This document shows positions 45,801 to 54,860 of a stretch of 64,000 bases of DNA, piece by piece. This DNA is from Pandoraea pnomenusa (GTDB taxonomy: Bacteria > Pseudomonadota > Gammaproteobacteria > Burkholderiales > Burkholderiaceae), in assembly GCF_000767615.3 (NCBI RefSeq), contig NZ_CP009553.3, positions 1 through 64,000 of the forward strand, read 5' to 3'. A program made the translations under genes and the position numbers. The notes below the pieces were generated by a model, which did no database searches, was not told where the DNA came from, and was given only the letters and a program-made list of their open reading frames with translations. The number at the start of each line of letters is the position of its first letter. Position 1 is the first letter of the stretch.

Positions 45801-46460
45801 ACCGCGTTCGTAAAGCAGGTGGTCGATGCGGAAACGCGTGTGGCCGGTGCACCGGGCCGCCTGTCGCGCGCCGTCGCGCAGCAGCTCTCGCGTTTGATGG
45901 CTTACAAGGACGAGTACGAAGTGGCGCGCCTGTATGCGCAGAGCGCCTTCGCCGATGCGCTGGGCGAGGCGTTCGAAGGCAAGCCGGGGCGCGATTTCCG
46001 TCTCGAGTTCCACATGGCACCGCCGCTCATCGCGCGCGGCAAGGACGGTGCGGTGCCAAAGAAGGTGACGATCGGGCCGTGGCTGTGGCCGGTGTTGCGT
46101 GGCATGGCGAAGTTGCGCGGCTTGCGCGGTGGGGCGCTCGATGTGTTCGGCTACACGCTGGAGCGTCGCATGGAGCGCCAGTTGATCGCCGACTACCGCA
46201 CCACGATCGAACGCGCGTTGGCGGGGCTGACGGCTGACACGCTGGCGGATGCCGTGGCGCTTGCCGAAGTCCCCGCAAAGATTCGCGGTTACGGCCATGT
46301 GAAGCTGGCGAACCTGGCGATGGCCAAGCGCGTCGAGGCGACGATCGCCGCCCGTCTGGGCATGACGCCGGCGACCGGCGACGCCGTCGAGCAGGCCCTC
46401 GCGCACGCCCGTCATACCGGAAAGTCGCTCAAGGGTATTCCGGTGGTGACGGCGCGCTAA
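42843..46460 (+). CDS. Fused indolepyruvate ferredoxin oxidoreductase
   Basis: The 1205-residue enzyme combines the IorA and IorB parts. It decarboxylates arylpyruvates from Trp, Tyr and Phe (indolepyruvate, phenylpyruvate) oxidatively to the aryl-acetyl-CoA, using ThDP and Fe-S clusters. N-terminal residues hold the pyruvate-oxidoreductase gamma/alpha-like blocks (AGFISGYRGSPLGGVDQQLW, GDDHGCVSSSMPHQSD), then the ThDP region near FHSGLLAIRQAV, an Fe-S segment CEGCGDC from Cys650 to Cys656 and a C-terminal gamma domain (VTGVGGTGVVTIGALITMAA). ATG 42843 starts the conserved N-terminus. The neighbouring Lrp gene and phhA elsewhere fit aromatic amino acid catabolism. Confidence 0.93.
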   Translation: MNAPMRATLATPTANPLAHPDYQLSDALTARRGQIFLTGTQALVRILLMQRQLDAERGLNTAGFISGYRGSPLGGVDQQLWKAKKLLDAANVKFLPAINEELGGTAVMGTQRVEADPERTVEGVFGMWYGKGPGVDRAGDALKHGNAYGASRHGGVLVVAGDDHGCVSSSMPHQSDFTMMSWSMPVLNPADIGELVEFGLYGYALSRFSGAWAGLKAISETVESRGTVDLDKIRTDWAEPQDYVAPAGGLHNRWPDLPSLALEARLADKLDAVRAFSRVNSIDKWIAPAPHADIGIVTCGKAHLDLMETLRRLDITVSDLEAAGVRIYKVGLSFPLDMSRLDAFVSGLREILVIEEKGPVVEQQIKQYLYNRTAGTRPIVLGKTDADGRALLSALGELRPSRVLPVFAEWLAKHRPTLDRRERVVDLVAHEILSNAADGVRRVPYFCSGCPHNTSTKVPEGSIAQAGIGCHFMASWMDRDTTGLIQMGGEGVDWAAHSHFTKRPHVFQNLGDGTYFHSGLLAIRQAVASKANITYKILYNDAVAMTGGQPVDGSISVPQIARQVEAEGIAKLVVVSDEPEKYIGHEGQFPKGTTFHHRSELDAVQRELREIPGATVLIYDQTCAAEKRRRRKKNEFPNPDRRLFINEAVCEGCGDCGVASNCLSVEPVETALGRKRRIDQSSCNKDFSCVNGFCPSFVSVKGAQLKKALAAAFDQAAFEHRLNALPQPAALAGDAPFDIMVTGVGGTGVVTIGALITMAAHLEGKSASVLDFMGFAQKGGAVLSFVRFANTPQALNQVRIDTQQADVLLACDMVVGASADALQTVRRDRTRVVVNTHAIPNATFVQNPDASLHADALLAKMRHAAGNGKLDTCDAQALAQRFLGDTMGSNIIMLGYAWQLGLVPVSLHALQRAIELNNVAVPMNQLALAIGRLAAGDPSALTETTAKAAHAPMHAPVADDVTFDALVAHRVELLTQYQSAAYAAQFTAFVKQVVDAETRVAGAPGRLSRAVAQQLSRLMAYKDEYEVARLYAQSAFADALGEAFEGKPGRDFRLEFHMAPPLIARGKDGAVPKKVTIGPWLWPVLRGMAKLRGLRGGALDVFGYTLERRMERQLIADYRTTIERALAGLTADTLADAVALAEVPAKIRGYGHVKLANLAMAKRVEATIAARLGMTPATGDAVEQALAHARHTGKSLKGIPVVTAR

Positions 46461-46490
46461 GCGTATTCATCCACGCTGAACCGGTGCATG

Positions 46491-46517
46491 AAACGGGGGC
46501 TTCGGCCCCCGTTTTTC
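46491..46517 (+). terminator. Rho-independent terminator after the oxidoreductase gene
   Basis: A perfect 10-bp stem (AAACGGGGGC with GCCCCCGTTT) around the stable loop TTCG is followed by T residues. It ends the transcript 30 bases after the stop codon. Confidence 0.93.
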
Positions 46518-46712
46518 ATGGTTCTGCCGGAGGCACCGCCGTGTTCGGCGCGAGGGTTTCTGCACCATCACGCGGCCGACGCGATAACATTCGGGAGTTA
46601 AGGTTGATGCATCCGGGCGAACCGGATGTCCCATGGCACGGCTTCGGTAACATGCCGCCCACCGCCACAGGACTTCGCGTATTGCCATAAGCGCTTGATT
46701 ACGGAGAGGAAA

Positions 46713-47741
46713 ATGAGTGTTTCGAAGGCACCTGCGGATCGCAAGGTGATCCTCACGGGCGACCGCCCGACGGGGCCGCTGCATCTGGGTCACTACGTCG
46801 GCAGTCTGAAGAACCGCGTGGCCTATCAGAACGAGTACAAGCAGTTCGTGCTGGTGGCCGACGCACAGGCGCTCACCGACAACACGGACGATCGCGGCAA
46901 GGTGCACCGCAACGTCTCGGAAGTCGCGCTCGACTATCTGGCCGTCGGCATCGATCCCGACGTGACGACCATCTGCGTGCAGACCTGGCTGCCCGAGCTG
47001 ACCGAACTCACCTTCTACTACCTGAACCTCGTGACGGTCGCGCGGCTCGAGCGCAACCCCACCGTCAAGCAGGAGATCGTGCTGCGCAACTTCGAGCGGG
47101 ATATTCCCGCGGGCTTCCTCACCTATCCGGTGAGCCAGGCGGCGGATATCACGGCGTTTCGCGCCACGCTCGTGCCGGTGGGCGAGGATCAGTTGCCGAT
47201 GATCGAGCAGACCAACGAAATCGTGCGTCGCCTGAACCGTCTGGCCGATCGCGAGATCCTCGTCGAAACCAAGGCCCTCGTGCCGCCCATCGGACGCCTG
47301 CCCGGCATCGACGGCAAGGCCAAGATGAGCAAGTCGCTTGGCAACGTGATCAACATTTCGTCGACGCCCGACGAAATTCGCGCCGCCGTGAAGAAGTGCT
47401 ACACCGATCCGCTGCACCTGAAGGTGGAAGACCCCGGTCACCTCGAAGGCAACGTGGCATTCGCCTATCTCGATGCCTTCGACGAAGACAAGGAAGGCCT
47501 GCAAGCGCTCAAGGATCACTACGTGCGCGGCGGTCTGGCCGACTCGAAGGTGAAGGCGCGCCTGGAAGAGCGCCTGCAGGAGTTGCTGCGCCCGATGCGC
47601 GAGCGCCGCGAGCAGTTCGCCAGGAACCCGGACTACGTGTGGGACATGCTGCGCGCAGGCACGGAACGCGCGCGCGAAACCGTCTCGCAGACGCTCGACG
47701 ATGTGCGCTCCGTCTTCGTCACGCCGGGTTGGAAGAAGTAA
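46713..47741 (+). CDS. trpS: Tryptophanyl-tRNA synthetase
   Basis: TrpS charges tRNA-Trp. The 342-residue class I synthetase has the HIGH-type motif PLHLGHYVG (residues 22-30) and the KMSKS loop [12 protein letters not shown], plus [19 protein letters not shown] of the tryptophan site. The start at 46713 has GGAGAGGA 4 bases upstream. The size matches typical TrpS, without the longer C-terminal extension found in some relatives. It is monocistronic, between two terminators. Confidence 0.97.
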   Translation: MSVSKAPADRKVILTGDRPTGPLHLGHYVGSLKNRVAYQNEYKQFVLVADAQALTDNTDDRGKVHRNVSEVALDYLAVGIDPDVTTICVQTWLPELTELTFYYLNLVTVARLERNPTVKQEIVLRNFERDIPAGFLTYPVSQAADITAFRATLVPVGEDQLPMIEQTNEIVRRLNRLADREILVETKALVPPIGRLPGIDGKAKMSKSLGNVINISSTPDEIRAAVKKCYTDPLHLKVEDPGHLEGNVAFAYLDAFDEDKEGLQALKDHYVRGGLADSKVKARLEERLQELLRPMRERREQFARNPDYVWDMLRAGTERARETVSQTLDDVRSVFVTPGWKK

Positions 47742-47797
47742 TGCTCAGGATGGCATAGTAAATATCGCCGGCAACGCTTCCGGCGAGGCTGACGATG

Positions 47798-47836
47798 AAA
47801 AGAGGGCAGGTCGTGATTTCACGGGCTGCCCTTTTT
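47798..47836. terminator. Bidirectional terminator after trpS
   Basis: GAGGGCAG-type and CTGCCCTTTTT-type arms (47798-47809 with 47826-47836, one G-T pair) carry A-runs and T-runs on opposite sides. It serves trpS and the convergent unknown gene at 47872. Confidence 0.8.
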
Positions 47837-47871
47837 GCATGGGGCGCGACGAGGCGAGGCCCGGCCGTGCT

Positions 47872-48336
47872 TCACTGCGCGGAAGGAGGCACTGGGCCAG
47901 CCTCGGTCCGGACATCGGTGTCGGTGCCGTTGGCGCTATCCGAATCGTCGTCGGAGTCACTTGCCGTGTCGCTGTCGGTATCCGTGTCGAGATCCAGTCC
48001 GGCGAAGGCGCGCCGAATCTGCTCGTTCGTCGGCAGGAGCGAGAACGCGTAGTTGTTCAGTTGCTTGCACTCGGCCAGCGATGCCTGGAATCGCGCCTCC
48101 TGTTCCGGGCTCAGCGTTACGCCGCTGCGGGCCATGTCTTCCCTTTGGGCCGTGAGCGACGCGATCTTCTGGAGAATGACCTCCTGGTTCTCGCGGAAGC
48201 GGTTCAACTGCACCCGGCATTGCATGATGTCATCGGTCAGGCGCATGGCGCTGGCGAGCTGGTGACAACTTTGCGCCGCGCCGGACGGGGCGGGAGGTGG
48301 TTGCGGCGGCGGCAGGGCGTCGTTGATGTTGGGCAT
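47872..48336 (-). CDS. Protein of unknown function with acidic Asp/Ser/Thr tail
   Basis: The 154-residue protein begins with a Pro-rich segment (ALPPPQPPPAPSG), followed by a probable coiled or helical region of residues 25-110 containing three Cys (24, 40, 90). It ends in an extraordinary run of Asp, Ser and Thr (residues 115-141, such as DTDTDSDTASDSDDDSDS). I recognise no family and saw no signal peptide. The start at 48336 has a GGAGAG ribosome site. It lies 37 bases downstream of a second unknown gene, and both share a strand, so they are probably one operon. A secreted effector or a chaperone/partner role is possible but unsupported. Confidence 0.7.
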   Translation of the reverse strand: MPNINDALPPPQPPPAPSGAAQSCHQLASAMRLTDDIMQCRVQLNRFRENQEVILQKIASLTAQREDMARSGVTLSPEQEARFQASLAECKQLNNYAFSLLPTNEQIRRAFAGLDLDTDTDSDTASDSDDDSDSANGTDTDVRTEAGPVPPSAQ

Positions 48337-48373
48337 GGATAATCTCTCCGGTAAAGGGGAACGGACTCGTACA

Positions 48374-49537
48374 TCATTTGCCTCGTCTGGGCGTCGTGCC
48401 CCCCAGCGCGCCGCCCAGATGGTCCAACTGCTCGACAACCCGCGTCTGGGTGCTCGACGCGGTCGTGATGTCGTCGTTGAAATGTACGGCCACGCGTCGT
48501 GCGGTGCCTTGCTCGTGATTCAGGTCGTACCGTCGGTGCGTTTCGATTTCGCGATGGATGTCGCGATGCAGGTGTTCGACCGTCTTGATGCATTCGGCCA
48601 ACTCACTCCAGCCGGGATTGCGGGTGTAACCCACGATGCTGAAGATGCCGTTGCCGGTCGCCATCAAACCAGTGGCGGTCGCGCCGATCTTCAATCCGAG
48701 GCCTAGCCCAACGAGCGCGGGCAGCATTGGCGGCAGGAACATCGAGGCGATGCCCAGCGACGCCGTCACCAGCGCGAGGCCGAGCAGGATCGCAATCTTT
48801 GTTTTCCAGCGTCGCCGCTCCGGCGGAATTGCGGCCTCGGCCTTGGCGAGGAAGTTCTCGATGTGCGGCTCGGCCACGCGCAGAACCAGTCCGGCCGCGT
48901 CGAACGCCGCCGCGAGCTGGGCCCTTGCCCGTTTCGATGCCTTGCCGCGCGTACTGCCCCGAAGGGTGCGGCTTTGGACGTCGAGGCGACGCAACGCGCG
49001 CGCGGTCAGGCGGATCTGTGCCACCGCCCGGTCGAGTTCCGTGAGCACGCTCAGGGCGGCCTTTGCGTTGGGCGTCAGGGTGGCGTGATCGGTCGCGTGA
49101 CGCTGGCCGCCCACCGAGCGCCACGACCCCCATGGGGCCTGCCGCGATCGATAAATACGGGCGATCGCTGTCTCGAAGCGAAGCATCAGGCGATCGATGC
49201 TGTCGGGGCCGTCGACCTGATGCGACTTCACGCTCGCGATCAATTCGCTGAGTTCGCCGAAGGCTTCCGGCAGCGGTGCGACCGCCAGATCGCAACGCAA
49301 CTCCCTTGCCATGGCCGCCCAATCGTTGCCGATCTCGCGCAGGCCGCTCGTGATGGAGGCGCGCAACGTCTCCATGGTTTCGGGGTCCCGCGGCAGCGGC
49401 GTGTCCGGACTTCGCTGCCGCACGCTCACGCCCTGCCAGTCGTTGCGAGCCGGCGCGGCCGAGGCGTCCTTGAACCAGCCGTTGTCAACGACCGGAGGCA
49501 TGCAGGGAAATTCGAGAGGCAACAGAACATTCGTCAT
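48374..49537 (-). CDS. Unknown protein with central membrane hairpin
   Basis: The 387-residue protein is polar and Arg-rich apart from residues 247-303, which contain two long hydrophobic stretches (TKIAILLGLALVTASLGIAS and MLPALVGLGLGLKIGATATG). It lacks an N-terminal signal and a known domain. Such a layout (soluble N-terminus, two membrane helices, soluble C-terminus) occurs in pore-forming or membrane-targeted effectors and translocators of type III systems and in some membrane anchors. That is analogy only. No good Shine-Dalgarno sequence precedes ATG 49537. The small acidic-tailed gene follows on the same strand. Confidence 0.68.
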   Translation of the reverse strand: MTNVLLPLEFPCMPPVVDNGWFKDASAAPARNDWQGVSVRQRSPDTPLPRDPETMETLRASITSGLREIGNDWAAMARELRCDLAVAPLPEAFGELSELIASVKSHQVDGPDSIDRLMLRFETAIARIYRSRQAPWGSWRSVGGQRHATDHATLTPNAKAALSVLTELDRAVAQIRLTARALRRLDVQSRTLRGSTRGKASKRARAQLAAAFDAAGLVLRVAEPHIENFLAKAEAAIPPERRRWKTKIAILLGLALVTASLGIASMFLPPMLPALVGLGLGLKIGATATGLMATGNGIFSIVGYTRNPGWSELAECIKTVEHLHRDIHREIETHRRYDLNHEQGTARRVAVHFNDDITTASSTQTRVVEQLDHLGGALGGTTPRRGK

Positions 49538-49632
49538 GATCGGGGGCTCACGTTGTTCTTGTGATGCCAGACTAGGTCGCGATCCGTCGGGTCTCTTTCA
49601 TTTTTCGCGCACCGCCGCGCGGTTGAGTCACG

Positions 49633-49666
49633 AAAAAAAACGCCGCGATGTTTTCACATCGCGGCG
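49633..49666 (-). terminator. Terminator after the amidohydrolase gene
   Basis: A 10-bp perfect stem (CGCCGCGATG with CATCGCGGCG, 49641-49650 and 49657-49666) is followed on the minus strand by eight T residues. Confidence 0.92.
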
Positions 49667-49739
49667 CTACGTCTTTCGCTTGTCGTGCTGTGTCGTCGCG
49701 GGTGTTCGAGACGCCCGTCGCCGAACGTCGCCCGAACGA

Positions 49740-50972
49740 TTACTGCGGCTGCTTGGCGATCTTCCCGTCCTTGAACACCCAGCGAATGCCTTCGCCCTGG
49801 CCCGTGAGCACGTCGATCGATTCGAGCGGATTCCCATCCACGACCAGCACGTCGGCCAGCGCGCCGGCGGCGATCACGCCCAGTTCGCCCACGCGATTGA
49901 GAATCTCCGCGCCGATGACCGTGGCCGAGCGCAGCGTGTCGGCCGTACCGAGCACGTCGGCGCGAATCGTGAGCTCGTCGGACTGGTACTTGTGCATGTC
50001 GCCCAGCAGGTCCGAGCCAAAGCCCATCTTCACGCCCGCGTCGCGATAGATCGTGAGCGATTCGCGTCCGGCGCGCTGCACGCTTTCCACTTTCGCCACC
50101 GACTCCGGCGGCAAGCCCAGCGAGGCGCCGTCCTTGGCGAGCGCGTCGTAGGTCACGAGCGTGGGCACGACATACGCGCCCCTCTCGGCCATGAGCTGCG
50201 CGGTTTGCGCGTCGCACAGATTGCCATGCTCGATGGTGCGCACACCGCAGCGCACCGCGCGTGCGATCGCCTTCGGCGTGTACGCGTGGGCCATCACATA
50301 GGTCTGCGCGGCTTCCGCTTCGGCCACGGCCGCGCGGATCTCGTCTTCCGAATATTGCGTGTTGGCGATCGGATCGACCGGCGATGCCACGCCGCCCGAG
50401 GCCATCAGCTTGATCTGCGTCGCACCCTTCTGGATCTCTTCGCGCACGGCCAGGCGGATCGGATCGACGCCGTCGACCACGCGCCCGATCGCGCCCGCGC
50501 GAAACGCGCACGAGCACGGCTCGAGCGTGTCGCTGCGCGGACGGAAGTCGCCGTGTCCGCCCGTCTGCGACAGCGCCTTGCCCGACGGGAAGATGCGCGG
50601 ACCCGGAATCACGCCCTGCTCGATCGCCTGCTGCAACGCCCAGTCGGCGCCGCCCGCGTCGCGCACGGTCGTGAAGCCGCGGTTGAGCATGCCCTGCATG
50701 ATCGGCAGCGACTTGAGCACCGTCAGCACGTTCGGCTGGCTGGCATTGGTGCCGAGATTCGGGTGCGAGGCGAGCACGTGCACGTGGCAGTCGATCATGC
50801 CGGGCATGACGGTCTTGCCGGTGACGTCGATCACCGTCGCACCGGGAATGTCGAGCGGCGTGGCGCTGACCGCGGTAATGCGCGCGCCTTCGATGGCGAC
50901 GTCGTGACGTTCGAGCAGACGGCCGGCAGCCGCATCGAGCACATTGCCGCCGCGAAGCAGGGTAATGGACAT
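49740..50972 (-). CDS. Metal-dependent amidohydrolase
   Basis: The 410-residue amidohydrolase-superfamily enzyme shows MPGMIDCHVHVLAS (HxH metal site), IKLMASGG with a possible carboxylated Lys, AHAYTPKAIARAVRCGV and TIEHGNL for the other metal histidines, and GFGSDLLGD with the conserved Asp. It resembles the Xaa-Pro dipeptidase/imidazolonepropionase-like branch. Substrate: probably a cyclic amide or dipeptide, unknown. An AAGGAA ribosome site precedes ATG 50972. The MHS transporter gene upstream ends at a terminator, so expression from that promoter would be partly attenuated. Confidence 0.88.
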   Translation of the reverse strand: MSITLLRGGNVLDAAAGRLLERHDVAIEGARITAVSATPLDIPGATVIDVTGKTVMPGMIDCHVHVLASHPNLGTNASQPNVLTVLKSLPIMQGMLNRGFTTVRDAGGADWALQQAIEQGVIPGPRIFPSGKALSQTGGHGDFRPRSDTLEPCSCAFRAGAIGRVVDGVDPIRLAVREEIQKGATQIKLMASGGVASPVDPIANTQYSEDEIRAAVAEAEAAQTYVMAHAYTPKAIARAVRCGVRTIEHGNLCDAQTAQLMAERGAYVVPTLVTYDALAKDGASLGLPPESVAKVESVQRAGRESLTIYRDAGVKMGFGSDLLGDMHKYQSDELTIRADVLGTADTLRSATVIGAEILNRVGELGVIAAGALADVLVVDGNPLESIDVLTGQGEGIRWVFKDGKIAKQPQ

Positions 50973-50995
50973 GGTGGGGTTCCTTGATGAAATGC

Positions 50996-51028
50996 AAAAA
51001 GGCGCGCCATTCGATGTGGCGCGCCTTT
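50996..51028 (-). terminator. Terminator between MHS transporter and amidohydrolase genes
   Basis: A 12-bp perfect stem (AAAGGCGCGCCA at 50998-51009 with TGGCGCGCCTTT at 51017-51028) is followed on the minus strand by T residues. It stands 12 bases after the transporter stop. Confidence 0.9.
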
Positions 51029-51039
51029 GGGGGGAAGAC

Positions 51040-52329
51040 TCAGGCCTTGTTGACCTTGGGCAGGGGCTTCACGAAGCGCGTGCCGATCAGGCTGATGGCG
51101 GCCGCGACGATCACGTAGATCGCCGGGGCCATGTTGCTGCCCGTGCGGGCGATCAGCCAGGTGATGATCAGGGCGGCGAACCCGCCGAAGATCGTCACCG
51201 CGAAGTTGTAGGCGACCGACAGGCCAGTCGACAGCACCTTGGCCGGGAACAGCTCGGCGAATGCCGCGAGAATCGGACCGGTGTAGCACGCGATGAGCAG
51301 GCCGAACACGATCTGGAACGTCAGCAGCGAAGGCAGACCCGGCGACACGTTCAGGTACGTGAACATCGGCCACGCGAGCAGCAGGATCAACAATGCCGAG
51401 CCCGACAGGAACGGGCGGCGGCCGAAACGGTCCGCCAGGCGGCCCACGACCGGTGCGAACACCAGGATCATCGCGCCACCGACCATGCCGGCGGTGAAGC
51501 CGTACGACGCGGGCAGATGCAGCACGCGCTGGGCATACGTCGGCATGTAGAACAGCAGCACGTAGGTGCAGATCGTCCACAGCACGACCATGGAGAAGCT
51601 GGCGAGCGTTTCGCGCGGATATTGCGAGAAGACGTCGCGCAGCGGCGTGTCGGACTTCTCGGCGTGCTGGAACGTGGGCGTCTCGTCGATCTTGTTACGG
51701 ATGTAGAAGCCGACCGGGCCGATCAGCATGCCGACGATGAACGGCACGCGCCAGCCCCACGACTCGAGCGACGCTTTGTCGAGCTCGGTCGTCACGAACG
51801 TGCCCACCGCGGCACCGAGCAGCACGGCGAAGCCGATGCTCGACTGAATCCACGCCGAATAATAGGCGCGCTGGTTGGGCGGTGCGTATTCGGTCAGGAA
51901 GGCCGTTGCGCCGCCCATCTCGCCGCCTGCCGAGAAGCCTTGCAGCAGACGAGCCAGCACGATGATGAGCGGGGCTGCCAGACCGATCTGGTCGTAGGTC
52001 GGTGCCAGACCGATCATCGCGGTGCCGGCGGCCATGAGCAGAATGGTGAGCGAGAGTGCGGCCTTGCGACCCACGCGGTCGGAATAGATCCCGAGCACGA
52101 TGCCGCCGACCGGACGCATGAAGAAGCCCACGCCGAACGTCGCCACGGCGAGCAGGAACGACGACAGATCGTCGCCGGTGGGGAAAAACTGCTTCGCGAT
52201 GATCGCCGCGAAGAAGCTGTAAACGGTGAAGTCGAACCACTCCAGACCGTTGCCGATCACCGTCGCCACGATCGCGTGACGGCGCTGGCGGGCCAGGTTG
52301 TCTTGAGGCACTGCGTAGGTCGCCTGCAT
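51040..52329 (-). CDS. MHS-family metabolite:H+ symporter
   Basis: The 429-residue MFS transporter has 12 helices and the family signatures GNGLEWFDFTVYSFFAAII, GIYSDRVGRKAAL (the MFS A-loop) and ARLLQGFSAGGEMGG. MHS members import organic acids, osmolytes and similar compounds (citrate, proline/betaine, alpha-ketoglutarate). The exact substrate cannot be told. The start at 52329 has a GGGAGA ribosome site. The neighbouring amidohydrolase and LysR gene make a catabolic uptake module likely. Confidence 0.93.
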   Translation of the reverse strand: MQATYAVPQDNLARQRRHAIVATVIGNGLEWFDFTVYSFFAAIIAKQFFPTGDDLSSFLLAVATFGVGFFMRPVGGIVLGIYSDRVGRKAALSLTILLMAAGTAMIGLAPTYDQIGLAAPLIIVLARLLQGFSAGGEMGGATAFLTEYAPPNQRAYYSAWIQSSIGFAVLLGAAVGTFVTTELDKASLESWGWRVPFIVGMLIGPVGFYIRNKIDETPTFQHAEKSDTPLRDVFSQYPRETLASFSMVVLWTICTYVLLFYMPTYAQRVLHLPASYGFTAGMVGGAMILVFAPVVGRLADRFGRRPFLSGSALLILLLAWPMFTYLNVSPGLPSLLTFQIVFGLLIACYTGPILAAFAELFPAKVLSTGLSVAYNFAVTIFGGFAALIITWLIARTGSNMAPAIYVIVAAAISLIGTRFVKPLPKVNKA

Positions 52330-52546
52330 CTGGGTCTCCCGGGGGATGGATGGCGTCCGTCGCGTGCTTTGCAATCACGTCATGCCGGTAATACGCCTGC
52401 TTTTGTCGAATCATGTGCGCTCGCGGGGCGAAGGCACATGCGCGGATCCGTCACAAAGTAGTGCAGACAAAATGTCAGGCCAAACGATAATTCCGCATGT
52501 TGCCATGCGTACAGCGCATGGCAACTTTCTCTCGAGGGTGCCAACA

Positions 52547-53449
52547 CTATGCTGGGAAACGAGTCTCGGCGTAAATCCAGTTTCGAAAAATACGCGCTGC
52601 GGCATGCTCGTGGCGATCGGCAGGCCACACCAGATAGTATCCGCCGCCCAGGCTCGCGGTGGCGTCGCAGGCGGGCACGAGCAGCCCGGCGTCGAGGCAG
52701 GGATCGATCATGTGCCGCCAGCCCATGACGAGTCCGCCACCTTCGATGGCCATCTGCACGAGCAACGGGTAGTAATTGGCGCTCACCATGCGAGGGAATT
52801 TCGGCACGCTCACGCCCTGCAGCTCGAACCAGTCGGGCCACGACATCCATTTGCGCTGACCGTCCTCGATGAACAGGAGCGTCTCGTTGACGAGATCGGC
52901 CGGCGCGAGCTTGCGTCCGTCGAGATACGCGGGGGAGCACACCGGAAAGACTTCCTCGTCGAACAGCCGTCGCCCGGCGAAATCGGGTGGCAGATCGTTG
53001 CGAACGTAATACACGCCCAGGTCGAATTCCGACGCGGCCAGCGTCGTAAGGCCGTCTTTGACGATCACCCGGATCTTGACGTCGGGGTGCGCCGCGCGAA
53101 AGCGCATGAGCTGCGGCGTCATCCACAGCACGGCCACGCCGGACGAGCATGCCACCGTGAGTTCGAGGTCGCCGCGCCGCTTCATCAGGTCGGCCGTCGC
53201 TTCGGCGCACTCGCCGAGCAGACGCTGGATCTGCTCGGCGTAGCGTTGACCGGCGACCGTGAGACGAAGCGTGCGGTGTTCGCGCGTGAAGAGCGCGCGC
53301 CCGAGAAACTCTTCGAGCTGCGCGATCTGTCGGCTCACGGCGCTTTGCGTGAGATTGAGTTCCGCTGCCGCCCGGGTGAAGCTCGCGTGCCGGACGGCGG
53401 CGTCGAACGCGATCAGACAATGCAGCGGCGGCAGCGGAGAGATAGGCAT
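52547..53449 (-). CDS. LysR-family regulator (GcvA-like)
   Basis: The 300-residue regulator shows the winged-helix motif ASFTRAAAELNLTQSAVSRQ with recognition helix and IAQLEEFLGRALFTR, followed by the periplasmic-binding-like effector domain. The branch resembles GcvA/AmpR-type LysR proteins. It begins 22 bases after fumC ends on the same strand and may be partly co-transcribed. The MHS transporter gene lies 217 bases downstream and is a plausible target. There is no clear Shine-Dalgarno sequence. Confidence 0.92.
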   Translation of the reverse strand: MPISPLPPLHCLIAFDAAVRHASFTRAAAELNLTQSAVSRQIAQLEEFLGRALFTREHRTLRLTVAGQRYAEQIQRLLGECAEATADLMKRRGDLELTVACSSGVAVLWMTPQLMRFRAAHPDVKIRVIVKDGLTTLAASEFDLGVYYVRNDLPPDFAGRRLFDEEVFPVCSPAYLDGRKLAPADLVNETLLFIEDGQRKWMSWPDWFELQGVSVPKFPRMVSANYYPLLVQMAIEGGGLVMGWRHMIDPCLDAGLLVPACDATASLGGGYYLVWPADRHEHAAARIFRNWIYAETRFPA

Positions 53450-53471
53450 GCGCGGTGAACGAAGGGGGCGA

Positions 53472-54860
53472 TCAGCGCTTGCCGACCATCTGCTCGGGGC
53501 GCACCCAGGCGTCGAACTGCTCCGCCGTCACATGACCCAGCGCCAGCGCGGCGGCCTTGAGCGTGGTGCCTTCCTTGTGCGCCTTCTTCGCGATTTGCGC
53601 AGCCTTGTCGTAACCGATGTGCGGATTGAGCGCGGTCACGAGCATGAGCGATTCCTCGAGCAGCGAGCCGATGCGCGCGCGGTTCGGCTCGATGCCGATC
53701 GCGCAGTTGTCGTTGAAGCTGACCGCGCCGTCGGCGAGCACACGCACGCTTTGCAGGAAGTTGTGGATGAGCATCGGCTTGAACACGTTGAGCTCGAAGT
53801 TGCCCATCGAGCCGCCGACGTTGATGGCCACGTCGTTGCCCAGCACCTGGCAGCAAAGCATCGTCATGGCTTCGCACTGGGTCGGGTTCACCTTGCCCGG
53901 CATGATCGAGCTGCCCGGCTCATTCTCCGGAATCTGCAACTCGCCAATGCCGCAGCGCGGGCCGCTGGCGAGCCAGCGCACGTCGTTGGCGATCTTCATC
54001 AGGCTCGCGGCGAGGGTCTTGAGCGTGCCGTGCGCGTGGACGATGGCGTCGTTCGCGGCAAGCGCCTCGAACTTGTTCGGCGCGGTGACGAACGGCAGTC
54101 CGGTGTCGCGCGCGAGCGTGGCGGCCACCTGCTTCGCGAAGTCCGGATGGGCGTTCAGGCCCGTGCCCACGGCGGTACCGCCCAGCGCGAGCTCGGCCAC
54201 GTGGGGCAGGGCGTCGTCGACATGCTTCAGGCCGTGGTCGATCTGCGCGACCCAGCCCGAGATCTCCTGGCCGAGCGTGAGCGGCGTGGCGTCCTGCAGG
54301 TGGGTGCGGCCGATCTTGACGATGTCGTCGTAGGCGCGGGCCTTGGCCGCGAGCGTGTCGCGCAGTTGGCCCACGCTGGGCTTGAGATGGTTGACGAGGG
54401 CGTCGAGCGCGGCCACGCTCATGGCCGTGGGGAATACGTCGTTGGACGACTGGCCCTTGTTCACGTCGTCGTTGGGATGCACGAGACGTTCCTCGCCACG
54501 CACGCCGCCGAGCAGTTCGCTGGCGCGATTGGCGAGGACTTCGTTCATGTTCATGTTCGACTGTGTGCCCGAGCCGGTCTGCCACACGGCCAGCGGGAAT
54601 TCGTCGTCGTGCCGGCCGGCGATCACCTCGTCGGCGGCCTGGATGATGGCGTCGGCCTTCTTGGCGTCGAGCACGCCGAGGCCCTTGTTCACCTCGGCGG
54701 CCGCGCGCTTGACCCGGGCGAGCGCGCGCACCAGCTCGCGCGGCATCTTCTCGGTGGAAATCTTGAAGTTCTGCAGCGAGCGCTGCGTCTGGGCGCCCCA
54801 CAGGTGGTCGGCGGGTACAGCAATTTCGCCGAAGGTATCGCGTTCCATTCTCACAGACAT
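53472..54860 (-). CDS. fumC: Class II fumarate hydratase
   Basis: FumC reversibly hydrates fumarate to malate in the citric acid cycle; class II is iron-free and oxygen-stable. The 462-residue protein has [20 protein letters not shown], the active-site region [18 protein letters not shown], and the signature [16 protein letters not shown]. Start 54860 has GAGGAG 7 bases upstream. The gene is followed closely by a LysR gene. Confidence 0.98.
   Translation of the reverse strand: MSVRMERDTFGEIAVPADHLWGAQTQRSLQNFKISTEKMPRELVRALARVKRAAAEVNKGLGVLDAKKADAIIQAADEVIAGRHDDEFPLAVWQTGSGTQSNMNMNEVLANRASELLGGVRGEERLVHPNDDVNKGQSSNDVFPTAMSVAALDALVNHLKPSVGQLRDTLAAKARAYDDIVKIGRTHLQDATPLTLGQEISGWVAQIDHGLKHVDDALPHVAELALGGTAVGTGLNAHPDFAKQVAATLARDTGLPFVTAPNKFEALAANDAIVHAHGTLKTLAASLMKIANDVRWLASGPRCGIGELQIPENEPGSSIMPGKVNPTQCEAMTMLCCQVLGNDVAINVGGSMGNFELNVFKPMLIHNFLQSVRVLADGAVSFNDNCAIGIEPNRARIGSLLEESLMLVTALNPHIGYDKAAQIAKKAHKEGTTLKAAALALGHVTAEQFDAWVRPEQMVGKR

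Noticed and set aside
43311..46415. 1034-residue minus-strand frame opposite the oxidoreductase gene
   Set aside because: Despite its length it shows only antisense composition (Arg/His/Leu-rich), no domains, and overlaps a well-supported gene.
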